From Ypsolopha sequella (taxonomy: Eukaryota > Arthropoda > Insecta > Lepidoptera > Ypsolophidae), in NCBI GenBank assembly GCA_934047225.1, contig OW203989.1:16963977-17027976 (forward strand): a stretch of 64,000 nt of DNA, written 5' to 3'. Position 1 is the stretch's first letter. The number at the start of each line of letters is the position of its first letter. Under the pieces are notes generated by a model that saw nothing but the letters and a program-made list of their open reading frames with translations, was not told the DNA's origin and ran no database searches. Shown here piece by piece: positions 22,658 through 32,651 of this stretch. Made by a program: the position numbers and the translations under genes.

Positions 22658-24458
22658 CTACAGAAATTTGTCAATATGAATGACTGGTGGACCAAGATTT
22701 GTGAGGTCAGCAACAATGTTCAAAATATCTTCAAAGTATGGAGTGAGAGGCCATGGCACTGGACCACACACAAATTTGTACTGCCGCAATCTCTGTATAA
22801 CCCTTTCCACATGCACTCAGCTCTAGCAATCTCTGCAGTTTGGAGGGCTTCTTCTTTGGTTAATTGCTTCTTTTTGCTTAAGAAAGGTGGCCTTATGAGC
22901 TGAAGATGGCGCTGGAATAATGATCAAAATTAGATATTTAAAAATAATAATATTAATCAAGAAACTGCAGAATGCACAAAACACACAGTGAGGAACTCGT
23001 TAAGTACAATGCTGAGTTTCAAAATTGACAAAATTAGCAACACAACAGGATATGTAAGCAGCTGTTACCTTTTAATGAAGTGTGTGCATTAGGCAGTAAA
23101 ACCTTGAATCAAACCAACCTGCTGACACTCTGCGTCAATTCTATATCCTTTGTCCACCATAACACCATCATGGTATTCACATTTGTCCAAGATCCCTGAC
23201 TCATTAACAATGTGTTTGTCAGATGCACGACCGCCATATGGTGAGCTAATATCAGTGATTAGACCAGATGGAGTTATCGCTACATTAAACTTTGTGGTTT
23301 GATTTTTTTTATATTGCGAATATGTCAATATTCTGCATTTTAAGCATTTACACTTTTCAATGGTGGTTTCAGCACAATCCAATATTACTCTTGTGTTTTT
23401 GTAGTTACTAAATGACTTTGGCAAATTACATCTGATCATTTCCCGGTCTGGCCATGGAATTACAACCTTAAGCACTCTGGCTAGCATAGGGCACATGTTT
23501 TTAAAATAATTTGAGCATGTCTGTCTATTTATACCAAATAGTATGCCAATAGCTGTAAATTACATGTTTTGTTTTATTTTTACCATGGTCAGAATGACTC
23601 TGTCTTTGACGGATAATTTTATTTTGTTTGTTGTGGCTTCCAAAGCTATTTCGGCAACACAACTCACCAATCCTTCTAAAAGGTTAATTGAATGAATGCC
23701 TGTAAAGGCAAACAAATATTCATTGCTGATCAACAGGTCAGACAGATTCAATATTTTGGGAATCGAGGTAGGTGTAGTAAATTCACTTGGGTACATTTTT
23801 CCAATGAACCCTGTTCACTAAGAATGTCTGCAAAACTACGACCTTGAGGATGAATCTCTCTGGAGTCCACTAAATTTGCCTGTACAGACACAGTCATATG
23901 GTGATGGCTTGGAGTTGGTAGAGCAGGTTCAGCTGTTAGCGATTCTGTTTCGGCATTTATAACATTTTCCGATTTGTGTATTTGGTTTAATTCATGTTTC
24001 TCAGCTCTTTTAGCCCTATCTAACCTCTGTTGTCTTCTAGGTGATGTTTCTTTCCTCTCATGGGTTCTTTTAGGAATATTTTGAGAGGGTACAGCATGAG
24101 GAAATAATTTATTTCTTTCAGGATCTGTAAGAAAAATGTTTATAGATTAAGCACCCAATTTTATGAAGCTGTAAAGAAACAGAACATAGGTACCTACTTA
24201 ATAAAACTTACTGTTTCTGAAGTAATCTGAAACCAAGAAATGACGAGAACATACTTTCATCGCTGATGAAACCGGCTTACCCATCCTCAAAGCAATCTCC
24301 CATTTAGTCTTCATGGACGGGTTTTTAGGAAATAAATGGAGACTGATTCCAGGCTTTCCATAAGTAGCACATTGAGGAACACAACAGAAATTTGTATTGC
24401 GCTTCTTTTTCTTTTGTGGGGGCTCATTTGTTGCGTAGTTGTGATCAATTTGGTTCAT
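22658..24458 (-). pseudogene. THAP-DDE transposase of the two-gene transposon (degraded)
   Basis: Exon 1 (24458-24212) encodes a THAP finger: CCVPQC, the conserved Trp at TKWEIAL, and VCSRHF. Exon 2 starts at 24124, followed by a basic, helical linker. The catalytic part has VILDCAE (first Asp), ITPSGLITDISSPYGGR, VMVDKGY (second Asp) and, in the last exon (22911-22658), VHVERVIQRLR (Glu). Introns lie at 24211-24125 and 23118-22912. Lesions: a frame change near 23800, an in-frame TAA near 23550 (after KIKQNM), and another frame change near 22820. THAP fingers bind the element's ends and the DDE domain cuts and joins them. It converges with the YqaJ gene, stop to stop 78 bp apart. Confidence 0.82.
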
Positions 24459-24700
24459 TTTTCGCGATTTGTTTTGTTGCTAAACTTAATAGGCAAAATA
24501 ACCTCAAACGTTAGTCTTACGTAGGCAGTTTTCATTTATCCCCGGTAGAGGCGCGCGCGTAATTTTTGCGGTGCCAATTGTTCCGTGGTTCAGGTGAGCA
24601 CTGATTCCAAACGTGTGAGTGTCACCCATTTAAAGGTGGGAACATTTTGGTGCTGTCATAGTACGGTAAGGGCTTATCTTTACTTTTGACTTCTTTCCAA

Positions 24701-25760
24701 ATTAACCCAACTTTCAAGTCACATGGTCGGGTGGACAAATACTCGTATTCAGCCGCAAAAACGATGGGATCAATAAGTTGGGTGGCCAGCCTCACTATCA
24801 TGATTTTGTTTCTAAAAGCAATAATAATATATAATAATAACGTTTATTTCGGATATTGTATCCATATTGTTAGTAACAGTTTTACTTAATTGCTATTGTT
24901 AGTAACTATTATATTTACAAATTTTAATTTATTTCGCATTGGGTAGGATTGACAACTGCACCCAATGCATAATGAATGGGTTGTCAATCCTATCCACTAT
25001 CGTGCTCAGGATGCTGTTGGTAGAGGCTCGCACTCGGCGCAGCAGCAATATGTGTATGTGTCAGTTTGTTGGCAAGATGCAAATTAATTATTCTTTTCCC
25101 TGATTTCCCCATACAAAAGATCTGAGGTGTTGCCATATTAATTCTGTTGTGGCAAAGAAAGTGGCGCCCCTATTTATTGCTAGACTTTATCGACAATCTA
25201 TATGTATTTCCATTTAACAAGTTTTTTTTTTCCGAATTTTAAAGTTTCTTTGCTTCAAGAGTATTACGCATAAGGTTTATCATATGAAAAGCATCTAAAA
25301 AAATAACCACGTCATGATCTTAGTTCGTTGTTCATGTTAAGCGGTAAGGTGCTTGAAATAAGTTTTAAGATATTTACAACCAGCAATGTGCGATCGAAGA
25401 TTCAACGCGCCAACATCAGCTTTAAAATGACTTCTGCATTCTGCAAATGAAGAGCTGTACCATACAACTACCGTTTGCAATCTATTTATATGTAAGTAAT
25501 TTACTGAATTTTAATGCATCTATTGTTTTTTCTGCATTGCAATCACAGATCTTTACTTTAAATAAACTAAATCAAATCAAACGTGTGCCCTTATTTACGA
25601 CAGACACCTAATTACCACAATTATTTCACAGTAAAAATACCTATTTACGTAAATGTTCGTGGTATTTTGAGCTTTGTTTCCGAACGAAAACGTTCGTTTG
25701 ACTTCGTTAGTTATCGGACATTTTGGAAGGACTCTTATATACGTATATGTGCCTATGTAT
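24701..25760. other. Gene-free intergenic stretch
   Basis: No convincing gene or RNA. It holds a short inverted pair at about 24940-25005 ('attgggtaggattgacaac' against 'gttgtcaatcctatccac'). Confidence 0.4.
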
Positions 25761-25763
25761 ATG

Positions 25764-25835
25764 TTTAGGGGGGGCGATGAGGGGGGGAGGGGGGTATAAG
25801 CCCCCCCTAAGGGGGGGGGGGGGTACCGGAAATCA
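25764..25835. repeat. Poly-G/poly-C tract
   Basis: Runs of 6 to 13 G occur on the plus strand (ggggggcgatgagggggggag, then ccccccctaaggggggg), with a C run between them that can pair with either G run. The G runs could form a G-quadruplex, the C run a competing hairpin. No coding meaning. Confidence 0.7.
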
Positions 25836-26039
25836 ATAGTTTTTTTTTTATAATTTTTATTCAAAATTAAAAGGTTATTTTATGTTTTATGTAGGATAAA
25901 ATAACTCGAATATTAAGTATACGTATAGTGGGAGGGGGATCACTGGGGAGAGGGTGTAATGAAACTAGTTTTTTGAAAAAAAAAAAAAAAAAACTGAACA
26001 TAACCTAACTTTAAAGACCCAATATGACTTCTGCAATTG

Positions 26040-26200
26040 CTTCGGCGTTGCGGAAAGTGCAGCCCCTTCGCCCTTGCGTAACAAAGCACAGTCACCCATG
26101 CTCACCTTCGCAGCTTCGGCTTGTTGGTCGCCTTCGGCGACCAGCCTCAGCCGCTACGGCTCGCACGGGTGCCTATGCTTTGTTACAGCAGGCGAGGGCT
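26040..26200. repeat. GC-rich long hairpin
   Basis: The centre is a perfect palindrome, GGTCGCCTTCGGCGACC. The arms include 'gcgtaacaaagcacagtcac' on the left and 'gtgcctatgctttgttac' on the right, imperfectly paired over about 60 bp each. GC content is far above the flanks. Open frames over it are by-products of the composition. Probably a foldback mobile element. Confidence 0.6.
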
Positions 26201-26679
26201 GCCCTTCCTCCACGTCTACGGCTTTTTATATACACTCTAGGGGTAGTACCCACAAGACTGTATAGAGTCGGGGTGCTCTGATTCGGTTTTGGAACTTATT
26301 CAACCTATTTTTTGCATGGAGTCGGGTGCTCTGATTCAAATCACGAAGAAAACAAAATGTCTGCATTGTTTTATTTTTATATCCTGGATACTAGTCCTTT
26401 GAGCCAATTTTTAGCGAAATACAACAAAAAAAATTAAATTACGTCAATTTTAATGCGTCACTCACAGCAGTTTCGGAACACAACCAAAAAAAAAAAAATT
26501 AAGTCATAAAATCAATTAAAATTGAACCTTAAGACAATTTTTGAGGTTATTTTACGAAAGTTGAAATTTTTTTTTGAGAAAACAATTGATTTCCGGTAAC
26601 TGAAATTTCGTGAGATTAATAACAATAACAAGAGCTATTCTGGAAAAAAAAATGAAGGTACCTTTGTATGTATACTCGT

Positions 26680-27015
26680 ATAAGAGACGAGCCGACATTT
26701 TTAACGTCACCTCCTGCACAGGCCGTTTTGGACGTTCATTATTGTACGGGGCCGTTATTGGTGTACATATGGCATGAAAAACGGTACGGGCAGTTTTCGA
26801 ATCCAGTATTTGCCGTCCCGTATTGTACGACCTGTTACGCACGACCCAGTTATACGAAGCCATCATGGCTTTCAGAAACGGCTCGTGTACAAGAAATGCT
26901 CGTCACATTATGCACAGCCCGTTTTGTACGGGCCGTTTTCCGTGTACATGTACACGGATAACAAGGTCGTACAAAACGAGCCGTACCGTACAAAACGTGG
27001 ACGGGCAAAACGACT
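26680..27015. repeat. Cluster of GTACGGGCCGTTTT-like motifs upstream of reductase copy 2
   Basis: At least eight variants of a 14-18-bp motif lie in both orientations (ggccgttttggacg, gtacggggccgtt, cccgttttgtacgggcc, gggccgttttccgtgtac, gtacaaaacgagccgtac, gtacaaaacgtggacggg). The cluster ends about 100 bp before the start codon at 27112. It could be the subterminal repeats of a decayed transposon or a real regulatory cluster; sequence alone does not decide. Confidence 0.55.
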
Positions 27016-27111
27016 CCCTCCCCCCTCCCTTTAACAATATTGTTATTTCATCTCCGTCTCCACTTGTTTTCTGCAAAATTTTTAGCTTAGTTAGACACAC
27101 ACATAATTATA

Positions 27112-30100
27112 ATGGAAATCTCATTCAAAGGCAAACGGATTTTAGTGACGGGTGCTGGACAAGGTTAGTTTTCTATTAATTTATTTAGAATATCATTGAT
27201 AAATACGATTAAGTACATCGTTTACATTTATTTCATTGGCTTATTTTAATTTAATTATAATAAATGCGTTCCGTTTGCTAAATAGGTATAATTAGTCAAT
27301 AGGTTTTTGTTTATCAACAGTGCTTACGATTCGGTGTAACAAAACCAGGGGAATTTCAACATCTATCGCTATCGCTTTCAAAAGTACGCGTGATTGGCTA
27401 GAAACAATGTGTCATGTTATTTATAGCCAATCACGTTACCTTAAGGCTCCAGGTCTAACCTTAATTTAAATGTCCTGTATTTATCTTTTCGATACAGAAA
27501 GAAAAGACAGAACACTAAGATTATAGTTTAGTCCTGTCAAATAAGTTAAATTGTGTTTCATCGAACCAACACTAATATCATGTTGAAGTTTTAATCTATA
27601 TTAACACCTTCATCTTTTCAATGCACATATATTTATTTCAGGCATTGGTCGAGGCATTGCTATTGAACTGTGGCGTGCTGGTGCAAACATAGTGGCATTA
27701 TCAAGGACTAGATCACATCTGGAGACTCTGCAGAGTGAATACCCATCTATTGATATTGTAGACGTAGATATTGGAGACTGGGAGAAGACCCGCTCTGTTG
27801 TAGAGTCTCTTGGACACTTTGATGCACTTGTGAACAATGCTGCTGTTGCCATATGTGAACCTTTCTTGGACTGTACACAAGCCAGCTACGGAAAGTATGA
27901 TTGTTAAAATTAAATACAAACGGTAGAATTTCGTATCCTGGCACTGAACCATTGGATTCCTTGGGAAATGTAGGAAAGATTATCTATCAAAGTTTTCCGA
28001 GCTCTCCTTATCGCTAAAACAACAGAACATACCGAGGCAGATCAAATGCCGCCCTAGGCAAGCACCTCATCGGCACCCCTTTAATATGAATGAATTAATT
28101 TTGCAAAATAAGTAGGTAGGTAGGCCAGCATTTTTCTTCTAAAAATCACTGATTTGTGTTATATTTCTCATTTTTAGCCACCTCCTTTCTATTTTTATTA
28201 CTTTTCTTCAATGTACACCGGGTTCTACTCTTTTATTATACAAATGTATTGATTCATAAATAACAAATTCAATGACATTGGTGTCGATTCAGTCGACTTA
28301 ACTTATTTGACAGGACTAACCTTATTTTAAGTGTCCCATCTTCGCCCTTTCAATACAGAAAGAAAAAGACTGAACACTTAAATTAAATTTAGTCCTGTCA
28401 AATAAGTTAAATCATGTTAAACCGAATCGACACAATCATAAAACTAAAATTAATCTAAATTAAAATTACCTACCAATAAATATGATATTTAAAATATTAA
28501 ATGTTTATTTATTTCAGAACATTTGATATCAATGTAAAAGCTGTGCTCAATATAAGCCAAGTTGTTGCAAGAAAAATGGTTGAAAATAAAGTTCAAGGTA
28601 CTATAGTAAACATATCATCTCAAGCTTCCAAGGTAAACATTGTTCTTTATGAACCTTATTCTTAAATTATTGCTTTTATGTATTTGCCCAGATAACACAA
28701 TAATTTATTTATATGAAATTATCTCAGACACTTCGTGGGGCCTCTTGCTGTAAGTACCTACATTCTTTATCCGATGTTATAATATTACGCCACGCCCCCT
28801 TTATCCTGATTGGCCTTCAAGCCAGCATTAACGTAACGACGCACCCGCGTTCATGAACGAGTGTTCTTCTCATTTTTGTAAAATTGTTAGTTGAAAATAT
28901 TATAAATAAAGACAATATTTTTGATGGTCGTAGATAAAGTAATGTGTGCAATTGAATATAATTAGACATTGAGACACTCATGCAAAACTATTACGTTACA
29001 GTTGCACAAAATACTATTTTTATTGACATAGAATGAGACATATATCTATTACAAGATTATGGTTGCCAAAATTTGAGTTCAAGCATTAGTTTCGAATTTA
29101 TCAGGTGTATTTTATAGACAATGAATAGCTAGATGGTATTATATTCTGATAGTGTAGAACCTCTATAAATTTCAGGCTGCATTGATTGACCATGCGATAT
29201 ACAGTGCATCTAAGGCAGCCCTGGATGCTCTAACTCGTGCCATGGCTTTGGAGCTCGGACCTCACGGCATCAGAGTAAATGCTGTCAACCCAACAGTTAT
29301 CATGACTGAAATGGCTAAAGTGGGATGGTCAGATCCAGACAAGGCTAGAGAAATGAAGTCAAAAATACCTCTAGGCAGGTAAGCAATCTTGGTGATGCCC
29401 AATGCATAGTTTATGTTGTACAAATGCTTGAAATATATTATTTCCTAGCCATTGCCTACGGCTGCGCCCGCGTTGAAGAGATTTTCATAGATATAAGGTA
29501 CTCCACTTATCCACCTTCCATTCCTACTTATCAGACCCTAGTCATCATGTTTTACAAGATATTAAAAAGTCCCGTAAATGTTTTGGGCTACCAGTCTTTG
29601 GTATATCTCGTGTTGAACCAGTTTCTTCGAGACGTGTGACATATCATTGAATTTTGCGACCACCCAGTGCCGAATGGTGTGGAAATCTTCAACGAAATTT
29701 ACTTTGCGTTTTTATTACAAATTAATTATTATTTTGCAAAAGTATTGAAACATTTATACCGCGTTCTTGAGAACTAAAGCAAGCCATGTTTACTGGTGTA
29801 TAATTTGCATTTGCCTTGGAAGGCATTTGCTGACTACACGAATGCCACTGTTAAGGAACTACGAAAAAAAATACGTAAATTTTAGAATTTGCAGATCTAC
29901 TTCAGTAAAGAATGTATTATTTTGATAAAATAGTATATTATTTTTGGAATCTTTTTGTAGGGATCTGTTAAAACAAAAACGCGATTGGTAAAATTCGGCC
30001 CGATACAAATATTTATTGAAATGAGGTGTTTTTCGACACCAATTCTCCTGGTTTGACAATTTGGAATGACAAACGGACTGCGATTATATTTTATTATATG

Positions 30101-30670
30101 GCTTTTAACAGTATATAGGACCTGCCCCCCTATTCTGTATCTTTAGTTGCCAACTGGACTGGGTGCTTATCATCAAAAACATAGATAAAAACTGAACTTT
30201 CAAAATTGCCTTTAGTGGGTATTGAACTATTTACGAACTGTGTCGTTACTTCAAGTGCGAACATATCCTTATACGAGTACAATCGGAATTCGATAGTAGA
30301 TCTATGTTTTTGATGATAGGCACCAGTCCAGATGGCAACTAGAGATACATAATAGGCCCGCTGGTTAAACGAAATGTTGATAGCAACTTTAGTACATTGT
30401 ATGTTAATAAAAAACCGACGTTTTGCTATTGACAGGGGTCGCTATTTGTAAAAATCTATTGTGCCAGATCTTTTGCGCCACCCAGTAAAATGATGACTAT
30501 TCTTTTGTTTCTTATAATGAAACCCGGTTAAAAAAACAATGAAACTTCTTACTTGCAGATTTGGTGAGGTGTCAGAGGTGGTGAACGCAGTGGTATTCCT
30601 GCTAAGTGACAGATCAAGTATGATCACTGGTGTCGAGTTGCCCATTGACGGAGGATTCCTGGCTACATAA
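27112..30670 (+). CDS. DCXR: Dicarbonyl/L-xylulose reductase-like SDR, copy 2
   Basis: Coding exons: 27112-27163, 27642-27894, 28518-28632, 29176-29378 and 30559-30670, giving 244 residues. It is the most conservative of the three copies: TGAGQGIG at 13-20, NNAA at 81-84, N106, S135, Y148 (YSASK) and K152, plus NPTVIMTEM and PIDGGF near the end. All introns are GT-AG and short to moderate (about 480, 620, 540 and 1,180 bp). As in the family, it should reduce small dicarbonyls or L-xylulose with NADPH; the substrate is inferred. An AATAAA signal lies at 30938-30943. The starts of copies 1 and 2 agree (MEIS), supporting the chosen ATG. Introns 1 and 2 each carry a copy of the 'gtgtcgattcgg' MITE. 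Confidence 0.93.
27327..27567. mobile_element. 'gtgtcgattcgg' MITE, copy 1 (with internal insertion)
   Basis: The left end reads 'acgattcggtgtaac' and the right end 'gtcctgtcaaataagttaa...catcgaacc', corresponding to the two ends of the copies at 28281-28433 and 31768-31917. An extra piece of about 100 bp with its own inverted repeat (gtgattggctagaaa against tatagccaatcac) sits inside. It lies in intron 1 of reductase copy 2. Confidence 0.6.
28281..28433. mobile_element. 'gtgtcgattcgg' MITE, copy 2, 153 bp
   Basis: An almost complete palindrome: 'gtgtcgattcagtcgactta' at the left and 'accgaatcgacac' at the right, with subterminal 'aacttatttgacaggact' and 'agtcctgtcaaataagtt'. The centre has 'acagaaagaaaaagac'. 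It lies in intron 2 of reductase copy 2. Target duplication unclear. Confidence 0.75.
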
Positions 30671-30730
30671 TGACGGATCTTTGACCTGAACTAGCTTTAG
30701 GGCTCGACTTGGGAATTTTGTAATCTCGCT

Positions 30731-31221
30731 TAGGCGAAAAATGCCCAATTCGCAAAATGACTAACAGCAAAAAATAGGACCAGTTCGCAAACCGCCCGAA
30801 TCTGAAAATGCCCATTTTTAGAAATTACTAATTCTACAAAAGGACAATTCTTTAAATGACTAATCTGAAAATTACTAATTCTCAAAATGACTAACTTTTC
30901 TAAGTATAATACCTTAATAATAAGATAGCTTTTATGAAATAAAACCTGGTAATGGGTGATAACGTAAAGATTACAGTATCACAGTAAAAAGTACACGGAA
31001 TAAATTGTTGGCGAAAAGTGGGCGTACGTTGGTTGGCTTACAGTACCCCTGTCGCACGTGTCGTATTGTACTGAGAAAGTAAGAAAGTTGATCATTTTAA
31101 AAATTAGGCATTTTTAGAACTGGTCATTTCAAGAATTAACCTTTTATAATATTTAGTCATTTCACGAATTAGAAATGTATCGCGTAGGTCATTTAGCGAA
31201 TTGGGCATTCTTCGCCTGAGC
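30731..31221. mobile_element. About 490-bp MITE with 'aatgactaattc' repeats
   Basis: The ends are inverted (taggcgaaaaatgcccaatt against aattgggcattcttcgcc). Subterminal DNA is made of repeats of a 10-14-bp unit (gcaaaatgactaa, gaaaattactaattctc, ttaaatgactaatctg) on the left and the complement (ttagtcatttcacgaatta, gtcatttcaagaatta) on the right. It is just downstream of reductase copy 2 and overlaps its probable 3' UTR; the gene's AATAAA at 30938-30943 is inside it. Confidence 0.7.
30938..30943 (+). promoter_or_regulatory. Candidate polyadenylation signal of reductase copy 2
   Basis: AATAAA located 268 nt after the stop codon, within the MITE at 30731-31221. If used, the gene's 3' end is supplied by the mobile element. 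Confidence 0.4.
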
Positions 31222-31767
31222 CTTTTAATAATTTCGTATCTTGTTATTTTTGTACCAAAGAGTTGACGCTAACGGGCTTATTTTTCTACACATCATAGGT
31301 ACTGATAGGTATGTATTAATGTTTTGTATATTGTTCTTTTTATATACTTTTTTATGTGTCATAATTACTTAGAACAATAATAATTATACAGATGTATAAA
31401 TAAAAGTGTACTTGCACTTAATTGTATAAGAATAATTATTTTCTTATTTGCCATAAGTGTACAAATGTTAAGTATATTAAAATGTATAACATTTTACATT
31501 TCTGAAAATAAAATTTATCGTTTAAACACGTGATGTTTTACTTAAGGTCACCAAAATAACTGATAAGTATCCCTCCTTTGACTTTGATAAACTTATGATA
31601 ATTTTAATGTTATAAACTAGGTGGTACTAAATATACAAGGCGTTGTGTTGATTGGGTTCACTGTGTAAATAGAAAAGATATTGCTGACGCAAAAAATGAG
31701 GTTAGTACTTATGTTTTTTTTGAAAAATAACAAACTTTTTAAGTCAAAAAATATTCATGATACATTT

Positions 31768-31917
31768 GTGTCGATTCGGTGTAGCACATCTTAACTTATT
31801 TGACAGAACTAAAATTAATTTAAGCGTTCGGTTCCTTGTCTTTCGGATGAAGAAAGAAAAAGACAGGACGCTTAAAATGAGGTTAGTCTTCTCAAACGTG
31901 TTACGCCGAATCGACAC
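31768..31917. mobile_element. 'gtgtcgattcgg' MITE, copy 3, 150 bp
   Basis: The ends are 'gtgtcgattcggtgtagcac' and 'gttacgccgaatcgacac', with inner 'cttaacttatttgacagaac' and 'gttagtcttctcaaacgtg'. Same layout as 28281-28433. Lies between reductase copies 2 and 3. Confidence 0.75.
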
Positions 31918-32330
31918 CAGTGTCGCACGATATCGGCCATAATAGCACAGTCGACCTTCAACAAGGTATTTAATTAATTGTTAAGCTTGGTTTTTTGGGA
32001 AATCATTAAGTACAGGTCGCGGCAATAAATAATGCACGTCTTAGGCTTCGTAGAACGTCGTCTCTGTCACCGGACTGTTTGCTTCTTGCGATAGAGATGT
32101 ACGATACGAAGTGCATTATTTACTGCCGGGATCTGCATGTGTGTGTGTATGTGTTAAGTTTATCTCAGAGAGTTATTTGGCTATTTCTTGAAGGTTCCAT
32201 AGTTTCATTTCCATATGAAACTTTTGGAACAAATACAACAAAACATGGAAGTGTCCCAAAAGTTCTGTATATTAAATACCATGATCGAAAACGATCGGAG
32301 TGGATAATCAATTCATTATCAACTGGCCCG

Positions 32331-32486
32331 GTAGCATAGTGTTTAATCGCGCGCGACGCGGCTTAGTTGAATCACAGGTGCGAGGAGCGTGACATATCTA
32401 CTGTTTAATCGCAAAAACATTGTGTCACGCTCCTCGCACTTGTGATTCAACTAAGTGGCGTCGCGCGTGATTAAACACTGTGCTAC
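32331..32486. repeat. 156-bp near-perfect palindrome
   Basis: Left arm 'gtagcatagtgtttaatcgc' and right arm 'gattaaacactgtgctac', continuing inward through 'gcttagttgaatcacaggtg' and 'cacttgtgattcaactaag' and 'cgaggagcgtgaca' against 'tgtcacgctcctcg'. The spacer is about 30 bp. It is in the 5' flank of reductase copy 3, about 170 bp before its start codon, so it could affect the promoter. Confidence 0.8.
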
Positions 32487-32651
32487 GAATGCTGGTTTTA
32501 TCTTTTACTAAAATTCAATACTTTTGTATATGTGTATTACGGTTAAGTTGCAATATTAAACGATTAAGTTGTAAGTATTACTTATTATATATTTGTTAAC
32601 AAAATATTTTGAAAATTTCCAGTTCATTGCGTTGGGACATCAATAATAGTC

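Larger units (their letters stand above)
14960..24576. mobile_element. Two-gene THAP/YqaJ DNA transposon (ISL2EU-like, PIF/Harbinger relatives), 9.6 kb with nested LINE
   Basis: The termini are inverted repeats of about 63 bp, roughly 60% alike, starting TGGTTCCGCAAAGATT at the left and, read inward from the right, TGGCACCGCAAAAATT; both end in AAGAC or TAAGAC. They are bordered by AT at 14958-14959 and 24577-24578. Removing the nested LINE and one duplication (15844-21700) leaves about 3.76 kb. It carries two convergent genes: a plus-strand SWIM-YqaJ nuclease (15083-22579) and a minus-strand THAP plus DDE_4-type transposase (22658-24458), with stops 78 bp apart. A THAP-type transposase, an AT duplication and a YqaJ partner are what I recall for ISL2EU elements; that assignment is from memory. 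Both genes have lesions, so this copy is no longer autonomous. Confidence 0.85.
14066..24700. repeat. Small MITE, broken into three pieces by nested insertions (host of the LTR and two-gene transposon)
   Basis: Pieces at about 14066-14090, 14768-14959 and 24577-24690 together match the continuous repeat at 56637-56930. Shared blocks in order are 'gtttagatgagcc', 'aaaatctattgcattg', 'gagtgcgcaatctgtc', 'cttaaggcgtcca', 'gcactgattccaaa' and 'gggcttatcttta'. In the intact copy the ends are inverted (agtttagatgagccctgg against the complement of acgggcttatctttact), so it is a MITE of about 290 bp. The interruptions are the solo LTR and the THAP/YqaJ transposon. Confidence 0.8.

Noticed and set aside
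26024..27179. Several overlapping plus-strand frames of 63-118 residues
   Set aside because: They fall on a GC-rich hairpin and on the repeated GTACGGGCCGTTTT cluster; frames in different registers overlap, and no domain is visible.
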